64,000 bases of DNA from Lachancea dasiensis. Taxonomy: Eukaryota > Ascomycota > Saccharomycetes > Saccharomycetales > Saccharomycetaceae. The notes under the pieces are model-generated. The model worked only from the letters and a program-made list of their open reading frames with translations. It searched no databases and had not been told where the DNA came from. The position numbers were made by a program, and so were the translations under genes. Below are positions 10,727 through 20,412 of this stretch, piece after piece. Every line of letters begins with the position of its first letter. Positions within the stretch are counted from its first letter, which is position 1. The stretch covers positions 1,103,625-1,167,624 of the forward strand of contig LT598459.1 in NCBI GenBank assembly GCA_900074725.1, read 5' to 3'.

Positions 10727-11656
10727 ATGACTTCCAACTTGTTAACGGGCGATTTGGTGTTGTGTAAAGTCGGGTCTTTCGCACCGTGGCCGGCAGTTGT
10801 ATTCCCACAAAGGTTCTTGAGAAAGGACGTTTACCGCAGAAGGAGAGCGGATTGTGTGGCCGTGTGCTTCTTCAACGACGAAACGTACTTTTGGGACAAG
10901 CCAAGCAGGCTGAAGCCGCTCTCAAAAGAGCACATCGACGAATTTTTGCGAAATGCGGATTCCCGTTATTCTGAAGATCCCGTTCTCGTTAGGGCCTACG
11001 AAGAAGCCCGAGACTTCACTTCTCTGCACGAGTTCCTACTGCAGAGACTGCGGGAAGAAAAGCGGATGCTCGACATGGAAGAAAATGGGGGGAAAGACCA
11101 CAAAATCGAAGCGGGACAGGATCCCTTTGAAGGCAAAACACCGTCTGCCAAAACGTCAAGAGAGGGTATAGACGGCAAAGGCGACAAAGCTGGATCTGCC
11201 GGTAGGTCGGGTAAATCGAAGGCGAGCCGGTCGTCCAGTTCGTCCCGGTCGGTTTCCAGCTCTTCACGACCTCAACCTGCAGTCAGCTCCCCTCCATCGT
11301 CCACCGCACCTAGCCGAAAACTTGCTCGTTTGGACCACGGCAAGAGGATCGAAATTTCCATGCTGTTGCGGCGAAAGCTGCAGACCAATCTGGTTCAGCG
11401 CAACGCACCTCCCGGTGTTGACGAGATAAAGGAATCGCACAAGTTGTTGAGTAAAATATCTGAGAACATGGCTTCCAATCCACAGTTCTTCGACCTGGAG
11501 GCGCTACGAGTGAGCAAACTGCACAAGTTACTGAAGGTGATTGTCAGTGACGACAACCTTAAAGAATTCCATGGCCAGTGTAGCGATGTGTTGGAAGCCT
11601 GGAAGGATGCTATAGCGCAATTGAGAAAAGAGAAGGTCAGGGCCCAAGAGTCTTGA
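10727..11656 (+). CDS. PDP3: PWWP-domain protein of NuA3b acetyltransferase
   Basis: Homologue of S. cerevisiae Pdp3 (YLR455W), the H3K36me3-reading PWWP subunit of the NuA3b histone acetyltransferase. 309 residues from the ATG at 10727, chosen because MTSNLLTGDLVLCKVG matches the family N-terminus; an upstream in-frame ATG at 10661 would add 22 unmatched residues. The PWWP domain is at about residues 6-90, with APWPAVVFPQ as the PWWP signature and AVCFFNDETYFW as the next strand. A Ser-rich linker follows at about 150-215. The conserved C-terminal domain has KRIEISMLLRRKLQTNL and LRVSKLHKLLKVIV. YLR456W follows, as in S. cerevisiae. Confidence 0.93.
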   Translation: MTSNLLTGDLVLCKVGSFAPWPAVVFPQRFLRKDVYRRRRADCVAVCFFNDETYFWDKPSRLKPLSKEHIDEFLRNADSRYSEDPVLVRAYEEARDFTSLHEFLLQRLREEKRMLDMEENGGKDHKIEAGQDPFEGKTPSAKTSREGIDGKGDKAGSAGRSGKSKASRSSSSSRSVSSSSRPQPAVSSPPSSTAPSRKLARLDHGKRIEISMLLRRKLQTNLVQRNAPPGVDEIKESHKLLSKISENMASNPQFFDLEALRVSKLHKLLKVIVSDDNLKEFHGQCSDVLEAWKDAIAQLRKEKVRAQES

Positions 11657-12079
11657 CTTAGCATTTGGTGGATGAGACAATGCGCAGTTTGTGGCACGAA
11701 TACGAGGCGCTCACAGTGTGTTTTTCCGGCATCTTAATTACATGCTCGATAAAGAAGTAGAGCCTTGGTGTGGAAGATGAATACTCCATAGAAGCACATT
11801 AACGCCAGCTTCCTCGTCTGGCGGCTAGCATCCATCGTTTGCTTCGACATGGTCATGAAGGCAAACTTTGTCTCAGCTTAAAAAATGCTTACTACGCTGG
11901 GACTCGAACGCAAGTCGTTCTGGTTGTTCGGCAAACTTACCCTGAAATTTTTAGATGATAGAAGAGCAATGTAACAATGAATCTAAAGGGTGTCTTTCAC
12001 TACACCTTTCACTACACCTTTCACATACCACTGCATCGGTCTCAACCACCTTTCATTTGTATTTACGAGGGAAATTGCA
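11657..12079. other. Intergenic with tRNA-like B box and short repeat
   Basis: No gene. The minus strand of 11900-11909 reads GTTCGAGTCC, a perfect Pol III B box, followed on that strand by T6 (11880-11885), but no cloverleaf can be built. A 12-bp unit TTTCACTACACC is repeated at 11995-12006 and 12007-12018. TTACCCTG at about 11938 resembles a weak Reb1 site. Confidence 0.5.
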
Positions 12080-12709
12080 ATGTCCTGTCCAGAGATTTTA
12101 CCTGACCACGTTCTGAGCCTCTTGAAGACCTCAAAATACCTCCACTTGGCTACTTGTTCCAAGCCGGAATGCATCCCATCGGTGTCGCTTATGAACTACA
12201 CCTACATTTCCCCCGACAGAGTATACGTGCCGAAGGGGGCAGAGCATTCGAGCTCTGACAGGTGCCACTTCATCATCATGGCCACCCAGAGAGATACAGA
12301 AAAGTACGAAAACATCATTCAAAACCCACAGGTTTCGGTTCTGATCCACGACTGGGTTACTGCTAAGAAGCTTTCCTTGCGGAAGAGTAGCATGTCCAAC
12401 ACCCCAACGCCTGCTGAGCCCGCACAAGTTGATCCAGAGCAACAAAATCCGGACCACCCTAGTAGGCTGCTCAATTTGCTCCAGGAGTTGAATCAGTCAG
12501 AGCTTTCGCAGATGAGCGCCACGCTACGTGGCTACGCAGAGCATTTGGACACATCGAGCGATGAGTTCGACTATTACGAAAAGGAGTTGCTCAAAGCGAA
12601 CCCTGATGCCCGTGTTTACACAAGAGGCGAAAATGTCTCAGTCGTTAAAGTTAAACTTGTGAATGCAAAAGTTTCTGACCGTGAAAACAACACAAAATTC
12701 TACGATTAA
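12080..12709 (+). CDS. YLR456W: PNPOx-like FMN-binding protein, YLR456W/YPR172W family
   Basis: Putative flavin-binding protein with the split-barrel fold of pyridoxamine-phosphate oxidases. S. cerevisiae has two paralogues, YLR456W and YPR172W; this is the single unduplicated form and sits next to both sets of neighbours. 209 residues from the ATG at 12080; the upstream in-frame extension lacks an ATG. Landmarks are LHLATCSKPECIPSVSLMNYTY near the N-terminus, VLIHDWVTAKKLS near residue 90, LLQELNQSELSQMSATL near 130, and the end NAKVSDRENNTKFYD. The enzymatic role is unproven; the family is annotated by fold only. Confidence 0.88.
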   Translation: MSCPEILPDHVLSLLKTSKYLHLATCSKPECIPSVSLMNYTYISPDRVYVPKGAEHSSSDRCHFIIMATQRDTEKYENIIQNPQVSVLIHDWVTAKKLSLRKSSMSNTPTPAEPAQVDPEQQNPDHPSRLLNLLQELNQSELSQMSATLRGYAEHLDTSSDEFDYYEKELLKANPDARVYTRGENVSVVKVKLVNAKVSDRENNTKFYD

Positions 12710-12794
12710 AACAGTAATGATGTCAGGAAGTTCGATTTTCTTTTATTAGGTTTTCGTTGGTTTATACGTTTTATTCTATTACATGCCTTACAAC

Positions 12795-14081
12795 TTAGAC
12801 ACCTTCTTGACCGAAATCCGAGGTAAATTGCTCTTGCTTTTTCAAATCCTCCTCGTTGACCGTAGGCCGAGTGGTCTTGATGGCCTTCAAGAAGTCTTTG
12901 AGATTGAGCTCTGGCTCCTGCAACTCATCAGCTTCTATATCGATCCAGCTCAATTCAATCGCACCTTCATCGCCGGGCGAGCACGGAGTCAGTTTACGCT
13001 GCTCAGGGTCTTCTGAGATGTTTTTGAAATGAGTGGCGTTCTGGATCTTTCGAATAGGTTGCATAAGGGCATCTTTCACCACTACGGCGATGTCGCTACC
13101 AGAATAGCCCTCTGTCAATTGCCCCAAAGTTCGATAATCCTCTCTTGTTAGCAGGCACGGCGTCTCGCCAATGTTAAGCTCAAACATTCGGGTACGGCCA
13201 GCGAGGTCAGGTAATGATATATATATTCTTTTTTCAAATCTTCTTCTGATGGCACTGTCCAGTTGCCATGGGATATTCGTGGCTCCCAACACAAGCACGC
13301 CTTGCGAGTCGTTGCCCACCCCATTCATTTGAACCAAAAGCTCGGTCTTGATTCTTCTGCTGGCTTCACTCTCGCCTTCGCCTCTTTGACCTGTCAACGC
13401 GTCCACCTCGTCGATAAAGATGATGGAGGGCTTGTTTTCTCTGGCCATGGCGAATAATTGTTTGACTAAACGTTCGGACTCTCCCATCCACTTGGACACT
13501 AGATCACTGGAACTTATGCTAAAAAACGTGGAGTTGGCCTCTGTTGCCACAGCTTTGGCTAAGTAAGATTTACCTGTACCCGGTGGTCCATATAACAAGA
13601 TCCCAGACGTCGGTTTACGATTGCCCGTAAACAAATGCGGAAACTTGACAGGTAAAATGACCGCTTCTTTAAGAGCGGCTTTGGCCCCCTCCAGACCGGC
13701 AATATCCTCCCACCGAACGTTGGGCTTTTCTGTGAGAATCGCCCCAGATAACGCGCCTCTCAATTTTTTGTCATCCGCGTCATCGTCGTTATTCGAGTTC
13801 GCACTGTCTTTCTTCGCAGATGTGCCCTTCTTACTCTTCTTGACTTCCTCCTCGGCCCCCAGATGTTCTTTCAGTTGTTCTGCCCTGTTTAGGTACTCTG
13901 TGAACTTAGCCCTTATAAGCTCCTTAGACTTTGGATTTTTTTCATACTTCAGGGCCAACATCAGGTAGTCCAGTCCATTGTAATATGCCGTATAAGCTTC
14001 CTCATACTGCGTGGCAGTGTCCAGATCAATGGCCTTCTGAATGAGACCAATGCCCTTAGATAGAAAATCGCCTGTACTCAT
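12795..14081 (-). CDS. VPS4: Vps4 AAA ATPase
   Basis: AAA ATPase that disassembles ESCRT-III filaments in multivesicular body sorting, cytokinesis and nuclear pore quality control. 428 residues (437 in S. cerevisiae). The MIT domain (about 1-75) recruits ESCRT-III tails; a short charged linker follows. The AAA core has Walker A GPPGTGKS at 165-172, Walker [10 protein letters not shown] at 220-228 with catalytic Glu225, and the SRRIKTELL arginine-finger region. The C-terminal helix ([20 protein letters not shown]) is the Vps4 signature that separates it from katanin and spastin. All key residues are present. It lies tail-to-tail with the YLR456W homologue. Confidence 0.97.
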   Translation of the reverse strand: MSTGDFLSKGIGLIQKAIDLDTATQYEEAYTAYYNGLDYLMLALKYEKNPKSKELIRAKFTEYLNRAEQLKEHLGAEEEVKKSKKGTSAKKDSANSNNDDDADDKKLRGALSGAILTEKPNVRWEDIAGLEGAKAALKEAVILPVKFPHLFTGNRKPTSGILLYGPPGTGKSYLAKAVATEANSTFFSISSSDLVSKWMGESERLVKQLFAMARENKPSIIFIDEVDALTGQRGEGESEASRRIKTELLVQMNGVGNDSQGVLVLGATNIPWQLDSAIRRRFEKRIYISLPDLAGRTRMFELNIGETPCLLTREDYRTLGQLTEGYSGSDIAVVVKDALMQPIRKIQNATHFKNISEDPEQRKLTPCSPGDEGAIELSWIDIEADELQEPELNLKDFLKAIKTTRPTVNEEDLKKQEQFTSDFGQEGV

Positions 14082-14256
14082 GGGAAAAAGCTAGCTGAAA
14101 TTCCCAGTGTCAAATCTTTATGTATCAGGACTTATATGGCCACGAAGTACGAGTGCTTAGAGCTCAACTTCTGTGCAATTCGTCGCACACCATTCGAGTA
14201 TAACGCTGGAAGAGTAGGTTTCCTCCTTATCCAATTGTGGAGGTCCCAGATGAGCG

Positions 14257-14264
14257 CCGGGTAA
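14257..14264 (+). promoter_or_regulatory. Reb1-type site between NBP1/CSA1 and VPS4
   Basis: CCGGGTAA matches the Reb1 core (CGGGTAA). It lies about 176 bp upstream of the VPS4 ATG and about 55 bp beyond the NBP1/CSA1 stop, where in yeast Reb1 both opens promoters and stops upstream transcription. Single match found by eye. Confidence 0.45.
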
Positions 14265-14318
14265 CGTCAATCGCGATGAATTCAAACATTATCGGCGACA
14301 CCTTTTGCACCGTCAGCG

Positions 14319-15344
14319 CTAATTGTCCGGAGCGTCCCTGGTATTTGAGTACCTCGACAAGTCGAGCCTAATAGGTGAGAGTGAGGTTTCTGGATCTTTT
14401 TTTAAAAGTTCAGTACCTGGTATTTTGGGATATTTCTCGTAAAATCCTGACAGCGGATCTCCTTCTCCAAGACCAGGGTCACCAAAACGCGCATCTTTAT
14501 CGACGTCATGGACAGCATCGATGCCTGGGACGTCGAATTTAAAATTCGGCAGCCTTGCGGGACTGGAGGTGTATAGCGGACTGAGAGCGCGCTTCGGGGA
14601 CGGTGGTAGCGCACCTGGCTCAGGTTTCAAGTCTGCCCTCTGTAAATTGGAAATGCGTCTTCTGGACTTGACGTATTCGTCGTCTATATTGGCGTCATTC
14701 AATAAACTTTCCAGCAAAGCATTCTTCTCGCGCGCAAACATCAGCTTCTTTCGTGCCAGTTGCAGCTCATTCTCTAGGGATGTTACCTTGGAGGCCAGTG
14801 AGTCAAACTTGTGCTGGAGGATGACGAACTTGTCCGTTTCCATATTGCGCGATCGCTTTGTCCGCAACCCCACTTTCCTCTCAGGACTCCGTCCCCGCCG
14901 GAGCTCATGTAGAAGTTTCTCGTCGTATTTCTTCTCCAGGACCTTCCGCTTCAGCGCCGCACTGGTCGCAATCCGCCTTTGAACCTGTGCCCTGGTCCTG
15001 CTGGTTTTTTCCGCTAGATCTTGAAGTTTGAAATCGGCGTAAGCTGTTTTCATCTGTTGCAAGTCCTGATCCCTCGTCGAGAAAACACCCTTTACAGTGT
15101 TCCAAATGCCCTGTGATAGCTGAGCAGCAGTTTTGGAGTCATTTCGCCAACTTTTAGTTGGCCTGCGGGACGCTTGTGGCTTGCGAATCCTGTGAGATGC
15201 ACGATTTGCCGAAATACCACTGCCCTCCGCATATTCCTGCCGCCGTCTCCAATTGTCCAGCGACCCATGTTCCCTCTTTCGCTGGTCCTGGCCGCTCCCA
15301 AGCCAGCCTTTAAAGTATTCTCTTGTCGATGCCCACATCTCCAT
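14319..15344 (-). CDS. NBP1: Nbp1/Csa1 spindle-pole/nuclear-envelope protein
   Basis: Single homologue of the S. cerevisiae pair Nbp1 (YLR457C) and Csa1 (YPR174C). Nbp1 inserts the duplicated spindle pole body into the nuclear envelope through an N-terminal amphipathic helix. 341 residues from the ATG at 15344; one further in-frame codon upstream is TTG. The N-terminus MEMWASTREYFKGWLG could form such an amphipathic helix. A basic central segment is followed by a coiled coil (about 180-225) and the conserved tail GFYEKYPKIPGTELL. Identification rests on this tail, the layout, and the position between VPS4 and DPB2. Confidence 0.82.
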   Translation of the reverse strand: MEMWASTREYFKGWLGSGQDQRKREHGSLDNWRRRQEYAEGSGISANRASHRIRKPQASRRPTKSWRNDSKTAAQLSQGIWNTVKGVFSTRDQDLQQMKTAYADFKLQDLAEKTSRTRAQVQRRIATSAALKRKVLEKKYDEKLLHELRRGRSPERKVGLRTKRSRNMETDKFVILQHKFDSLASKVTSLENELQLARKKLMFAREKNALLESLLNDANIDDEYVKSRRRISNLQRADLKPEPGALPPSPKRALSPLYTSSPARLPNFKFDVPGIDAVHDVDKDARFGDPGLGEGDPLSGFYEKYPKIPGTELLKKDPETSLSPIRLDLSRYSNTRDAPDN

Positions 15345-15679
15345 CAATTGTGGGTCCCAAAAAGCCGTAGAATTAGCCTTCGAAAGCCTGAATAGAGCCC
15401 GCTATTCAAGATTCAATAGCCCACCTCTTTCAGAGTACCTGTTGATGCTAATAGGATCAGAAGCTATCACTGTTGGTTGGCCGTAGTTGTTGCTGATGTA
15501 CGCGTAAACGATGATCGATAAATTAGTTGTCGAATATTAAATCCATTTACGCGTTCGATGTGATCCATACTAGAAACCAGATACCGAACCATACAAACGT
15601 TCCAAATCTCTGGGCTCTTCAACGCTTCATTAGTTTTGAAGCTTTTTTTTTTTGCAGTGCTCACCTTTAGCCTGGAAAA
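15345..15679. promoter_or_regulatory. Divergent NBP1/DPB2 promoter with two MCB boxes
   Basis: Two perfect ACGCGT words lie at 15500-15505 and 15549-15554, 180 and 131 bp before the DPB2 ATG and also upstream of the divergent NBP1 homologue. MCB boxes bind MBF (Mbp1-Swi6) and give late-G1 expression in yeast. DPB2 (replication) and NBP1 (spindle pole duplication) are both plausible targets. A T9 run lies near 15645. Confidence 0.7.
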
Positions 15680-17782
15680 ATGGATTCGATAGTGGCTCTG
15701 CCGGTGAAGATTCCACCTGGACTTTTGAGACCTCTCGCATACCGTGTCTTGTCAAAGAAATACGGGCTCAATATCAAATCAGATGGGCTCGCAGCCTTGG
15801 CTGAGTATATTGGAACGAGATTTGGTATCAATTGGCGCAAGGATAGCGGGACTTTTCAGTTTCTGGAGCAGTTTGCCGCGATTTGGGACCAGCAGGAACG
15901 AGGTCTGTTCATCGACAAAGCAGGGGTCGAAGAAGTGATTCGAGAGGTAAGGGAGAGAAGTAGACCCGTGGAGCGGTCGGATACGGATTTGCCTAAAAAT
16001 TTGGATCGTGCGAAACCGATTGATAATGGCAACTCCGAGGGTGCTTTTAAGCTCAAGACGTTAGACACTCTTCTCGCACACCGAGGAGGTGCTTCTGGAG
16101 AGCCTGATGTGCTAGAGGCGGGCACGCAGACTCAGTCCCCAATTGAAGAAATTGAGGTCGACGAGGATCCCCAAGATGGGCCAGGACAGCCGGAAGAGCC
16201 AATCATAGATTGGCAAGCCCATTACAAGTTTGTGAATGCCCACAGCCAACAGAAATTCGTTTACGACATAACAACAAGACAATACCGGCTTAAGGTTCCA
16301 AAAAATGATAAGACTTCAATGTTACCCCCCGAGACATCAAATGTGTCTCTGTATGCCACGCGGTACCACATTGTCAAAGACCGCACAATGCGGAACGAAA
16401 TGTTTCAAGGCGGTGGGGACGCATTTCAGCCACTGTCCTCAATGACCAACCTCAACGACTCTATGAGAAATGACAGCACGCAGACTATGACCATTACGCA
16501 AATCAAAAACATGTTGGGAAGAGATGGAAAGAGTTTTCTCATCCTGGGTCTCCTGAGAACCAATGCAAAGGGCATTTGGTCTTTAGAGGACCCCTCTGGT
16601 TCTGTAGAAATAGACATATCTCAGGCGATACCTACAGAAGGTACCTTTTACGTGCCGGGGTGTATCGTCTTGGCTGAAGGAATCTATTATTCAGCCAGCC
16701 AAAAGTTATATGTTGCCTCCGTGGTACATCCTCCTGGAGAGAGGCGAGATGTGACCATGGATGCCATAGGAAACTTAGATCTTCTCGGAGTTCACCAGCT
16801 CTCTAATCCCTACTACATTTCAAGACTCGACAAAGATCTGAAAATCAGGCTTCATCTACTTGAGAGGGAGATGAGCGATCACCGAGTTGTGATATTAGGA
16901 GCGGACATTTTCCTTGATCGGATTCACATAATGGAGGCATTGCGCAAAGTGCTCACCAAACTGGAAACAGATCCTCCACTCGCAATAGTTTTCCAGGGCT
17001 CTTTCACCTCAACGCCTTTATTCCCAGTGATGAACAGTAAAAACATCAGTGCTACGACCGCCTACAAAAACAATTTCGATGCATTGGCCTTATTGCTATC
17101 GAATTTCGAACGCCTCATTAATGAGTCAACGTTCGTCTTTGTGCCAGGTCCCAATGATCCATGGACCTCCATGGTAAGTCTGGGTACGACGGGGATCTGG
17201 CCACAAAGACCCATTTCTAGCAAGTTTGCCCAGCGTGTCAGCAGAGTGTGCAAGAAGGTAATATGGGCTTCCAATCCTGCGCGTATTGTGTATTTATCTC
17301 AAGAGTTGGTATTGGTGAGAGACGACATGAATGGACGATTTAAAAGACACAACATTTTATTTCCGGCAGTGATCGATGAAGAGCACGAGGGTGAAGCTGA
17401 AGCAAGTTTTACGCAGGACTCCCTCATGCAGGAGATCAATGACAACTATGAAGGTATAGATCAGCTTGTTAAATCCCAAGACCAGCTTTCGGCGGGCGTA
17501 CGAGAGGCACGCAAGCTGGTAAAAACAATACTGGACCAAGGCCACCTGTCGCCGTATGCATCGCTCGTGCGACCCGTCGTGTGGGACCTAGACCACACAT
17601 TGCATTTATCACCCATTCCAACGGCATTGATCCTAGGCGACACAACCGCATCGCAGTTCGAAGTAACTTATAACGGTTGCAAGGCTGCTAACACATCAAC
17701 ATTTGTACATAAGCGTTCGGCAAGATACCTGGAGTACATCCCGTCATCTAGGAAAGTTGTTCAGGATGAAGTTTATTTTTGA
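15680..17782 (+). CDS. DPB2: DNA polymerase epsilon subunit B
   Basis: Essential second-largest subunit of the leading-strand replicase Pol epsilon; it connects the polymerase to GINS/CMG. 700 residues (689 in S. cerevisiae). N-terminal helical domain about 1-110, acidic linker about 150-175, an OB-fold region (LILGLLRTNAKGIWSLEDPSG, about 290-345) and a C-terminal phosphoesterase-like domain (VILGADIFLD near 400, VFVPGPNDPW near 490, PTALILGDTT near 650). In this family the metal site of the phosphoesterase fold is inactive. Convergent with BET2, 63 bp apart. Confidence 0.96.
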   Translation: MDSIVALPVKIPPGLLRPLAYRVLSKKYGLNIKSDGLAALAEYIGTRFGINWRKDSGTFQFLEQFAAIWDQQERGLFIDKAGVEEVIREVRERSRPVERSDTDLPKNLDRAKPIDNGNSEGAFKLKTLDTLLAHRGGASGEPDVLEAGTQTQSPIEEIEVDEDPQDGPGQPEEPIIDWQAHYKFVNAHSQQKFVYDITTRQYRLKVPKNDKTSMLPPETSNVSLYATRYHIVKDRTMRNEMFQGGGDAFQPLSSMTNLNDSMRNDSTQTMTITQIKNMLGRDGKSFLILGLLRTNAKGIWSLEDPSGSVEIDISQAIPTEGTFYVPGCIVLAEGIYYSASQKLYVASVVHPPGERRDVTMDAIGNLDLLGVHQLSNPYYISRLDKDLKIRLHLLEREMSDHRVVILGADIFLDRIHIMEALRKVLTKLETDPPLAIVFQGSFTSTPLFPVMNSKNISATTAYKNNFDALALLLSNFERLINESTFVFVPGPNDPWTSMVSLGTTGIWPQRPISSKFAQRVSRVCKKVIWASNPARIVYLSQELVLVRDDMNGRFKRHNILFPAVIDEEHEGEAEASFTQDSLMQEINDNYEGIDQLVKSQDQLSAGVREARKLVKTILDQGHLSPYASLVRPVVWDLDHTLHLSPIPTALILGDTTASQFEVTYNGCKAANTSTFVHKRSARYLEYIPSSRKVVQDEVYF

Positions 17783-17845
17783 TAGAGATTTAATAGATGG
17801 AGCGGCCATTAGGGTGAAATAATATCTTTTACGCAAGCAGCCACT

Positions 17846-18835
17846 TCAATATGGGTACCTCTTAAACTTTCTTGTAACAGACACTGGCATGCAGTAAACG
17901 GGATCTATTTCGGCCAAACCGTCCTTGCCCATCAAGCTGAGACCCGTCACGCCAAAACAAGTGTGGAAGACGTCCACCTCGTTTCCCGGTCGGTCGCTAA
18001 TTCCGCCCTTCTTATCATCTTGTGAGCGCAGTATGAACTCTCGAAGTTTGTCGAAGTCGATCCAGTCGCGTTTACCTATGATTGCCAAGGATGAGAGAAC
18101 CCACCAGCTGTAACAGACATCAGGTTGCTTACTAGGGCGGCCATTCAGCCCCCCTTCAGGAACCTGCCTCTCACACAGCCACCATCCAATATCTTCGATT
18201 TGTTGAGGAGTTAAAACGTCCAATCTGTTGACAACAGCTAAGGCCGCAATGCACGTCAGAGACATTGCCGCGTGGCTTTCCGCTCCTGGTGACAATCCAA
18301 ATCCACCGTCAAAGTTGTAGCACCGCTGGATGAAATCCACAGCCGGATCAACGACCTCGGGTGTGAGTTCTCCCAAAATCGACAGCGCGTTTAGCGCAGC
18401 ATAAACAAACCTCGTATCAATCTCTCCAAAACGGTCCCCTTGAAACGAACCGTCCGGCAGCTGGTTTGACCTCAAAAATGCTATGCATTGCGTTCTCATA
18501 TCCTCGTTTTTGTCGCCCTCCGGCAACTCTCGAAGCACCTCTAGCGCATCGTATATAGATAAAATTTGGATACCAGAGAGAGTCGTCAAAACATGTGCAT
18601 CATGACCAGGAAACGCACCAAATGCACCTGCTTTTGCATCCCAGCAACTGCGTACAAACGTAATCATTTCCGTCCTATCAAATGTATCCTTCGCATCAAG
18701 CATACAAAGCGCTGTAAGGCCCCAATAAACTCCGTTCAATCGCAAGTGCTCGGTTAACCAGTACTCGTAATCATCCTTTTTCGCATCTAAGGACGCAATG
18801 TAGCGTATATGGCTCACTTTGTTTAGTTCTACCAT
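17846..18835 (-). CDS. BET2: Rab geranylgeranyltransferase beta subunit
   Basis: Catalytic beta subunit of geranylgeranyltransferase type II, which prenylates Rab GTPases (Ypt1, Sec4) bound to the escort protein. 329 residues (325 in S. cerevisiae). It consists of the repeated prenyltransferase beta motif with GGF/GGL turns (FDGGFGLSPGAESHAA, PEGGLNGRPSKQPD, KKGGISDRPGNEVD). Zinc ligands are visible as the Asp and Cys of PDVCYSWW and the His of VFHTCFG. The N-terminus HIRYIASLDAKK aligns with yeast Bet2. Divergent from PRP4. Confidence 0.97.
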   Translation of the reverse strand: MVELNKVSHIRYIASLDAKKDDYEYWLTEHLRLNGVYWGLTALCMLDAKDTFDRTEMITFVRSCWDAKAGAFGAFPGHDAHVLTTLSGIQILSIYDALEVLRELPEGDKNEDMRTQCIAFLRSNQLPDGSFQGDRFGEIDTRFVYAALNALSILGELTPEVVDPAVDFIQRCYNFDGGFGLSPGAESHAAMSLTCIAALAVVNRLDVLTPQQIEDIGWWLCERQVPEGGLNGRPSKQPDVCYSWWVLSSLAIIGKRDWIDFDKLREFILRSQDDKKGGISDRPGNEVDVFHTCFGVTGLSLMGKDGLAEIDPVYCMPVSVTRKFKRYPY

Positions 18836-18966
18836 CCTGTTTACCTGTCATTATTGAACCTAGCTCATCTCTACATATTTAATATAATATATATTGTATA
18901 ATATATACATGGCACCGATGACCAATGATTGAACTTGGTTGAAGCCATCCAGTCATCCAGCCATCA
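18836..18966. promoter_or_regulatory. BET2/PRP4 divergent promoter, AT-rich core
   Basis: 131 bp shared upstream region with an almost pure A/T stretch (about 18875-18908) holding overlapping TATA-like words usable in both directions, followed by a short repeat of CATCCAGTCATCCAGCCATC just before the PRP4 ATG. Confidence 0.45.
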
Positions 18967-20376
18967 ATGAGTGGCCAAAAAGATCGAATTGGATTGAGTG
19001 AAATAAGAATAGACACAGATTATGCAAACGATGGAAATAGCGCACCTGTGGGCGAAGCTGTTAAGCGATTAGAATTCCAACGAGAAGAGGTACAAAAGTT
19101 GATTCCTACTGCTGATACAGAAGTACAAAAGGGATTGGAAATTGCTGGTATCAGCAGCAATGAGTTTGGAAAAACACCCAGGGTGCGTAGAGAGAAATTG
19201 ATTGAGTTAGCCTTCCAAAATCCTAGTTTGAAAGATGCGTTGGTTCGAGCTGCAGAGGTCAATGAGCAGGAAAGCGAGAGCGAGGGGGAAGATGACGACG
19301 GCGATGAGGAGTTTTACACACCGGCTTCCGAACCTTTGATTAAGGCCAGGCGGTTTTTGGTGCGGGATTCGCTGGCCCGAGCTCGACAAAGACTACAGGT
19401 CGAACGCAGCGCCTTCCACTTGCACAATACGAGAGAAATTATTGAAAAGAGACGTTTATTGAACAGATCACTGGCGACTTTCGAACTTGAAGGATCTCAA
19501 ATAGTTGCGGCAAGGCCCGTGTCGCGAGTACGATTATCTCCGGACCAGAAACTGGCTGTCTGTGGAAGTTGGAAGGGAGACCTGCAGGTCCTGGACCCAG
19601 GCACTTTGGGGATCATAAATAGCATTGAAAATGCTCACCAGGGCAAGGTAGGGGGACTGTCGTGGAACTCGAATTCGCAGCTTGTGGCCTCGGGAGGCGG
19701 GGACAACAAAGTTAAGGTATGGCAACCAAAATCTCAAGTGGCTTCAGCCCAGTTTGATGGCCACGAAGCTCGTGTTGTCGATGTTAAATTCCATCCAAGT
19801 GATAGGTACTTGGCAAGTGCCTCTTTCGATATGACATGGAGACTGTGGGACGTAGAAACACAAGTAGAGCTGCAGTTGCAGGAGGGCCATGCAAAGGAAG
19901 TATACAGCCTAGACTTCCAATGTGACGGGTCTTTACTTTGTAGTGCAGGATTGGATTCAATTGCCAGGGTTTGGGACCTGCGATCTGGCCAATCTCTCAT
20001 GACTCTTGAGGGCCATGCAAAGCCAATATACGCCGTCAGCTGGTCGCCTAATGGCCACCACCTAGCCACAGGTAGCGGTGATGGCACGGTGAAAGTGTGG
20101 GACATTCGAAACTCAAGTACACCTGCATCCATTATGGGCCACAACAATATTGTCAGTGACGTCCAATTCGAGAAAAGCACCGGACAGTGTCTTGTTTCTA
20201 GCTCCTACGATACAACTATAGGAGTGTTCGCTGCTGACTCATGGATAAAACTGGCATCACTGCGAGGCCACAGCGACAAAATTTTGTCTGTAGACATTGC
20301 TCGTGGAGGAACACACCTGTTAAGCTGTGGGTGGGACAGATCGCTTAAGAAATGGTCTCTAAAAAATGGTCAATAA
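18967..20376 (+). CDS. PRP4: U4/U6 snRNP protein Prp4
   Basis: WD40 component of the U4/U6.U5 tri-snRNP, partner of Prp3 in the U4/U6 particle. 469 residues (465 in S. cerevisiae). N-terminal helical region about 1-170 with an acidic stretch (SESEGEDDDGDEEF); then seven WD repeats from about 175 to the end. GH/WD signatures are visible, for example FDGHEARVVDVKF ending in TWRLWDV, and GHAKPIYAVSWSPNGHHLA ending in VKVWDI. Ends with SLKKWSLKNGQ. Confidence 0.96.
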   Translation: MSGQKDRIGLSEIRIDTDYANDGNSAPVGEAVKRLEFQREEVQKLIPTADTEVQKGLEIAGISSNEFGKTPRVRREKLIELAFQNPSLKDALVRAAEVNEQESESEGEDDDGDEEFYTPASEPLIKARRFLVRDSLARARQRLQVERSAFHLHNTREIIEKRRLLNRSLATFELEGSQIVAARPVSRVRLSPDQKLAVCGSWKGDLQVLDPGTLGIINSIENAHQGKVGGLSWNSNSQLVASGGGDNKVKVWQPKSQVASAQFDGHEARVVDVKFHPSDRYLASASFDMTWRLWDVETQVELQLQEGHAKEVYSLDFQCDGSLLCSAGLDSIARVWDLRSGQSLMTLEGHAKPIYAVSWSPNGHHLATGSGDGTVKVWDIRNSSTPASIMGHNNIVSDVQFEKSTGQCLVSSSYDTTIGVFAADSWIKLASLRGHSDKILSVDIARGGTHLLSCGWDRSLKKWSLKNGQ

Positions 20377-20412
20377 AAAAATTTGACATGCATCACTATA
20401 TAGACGTTGAAC

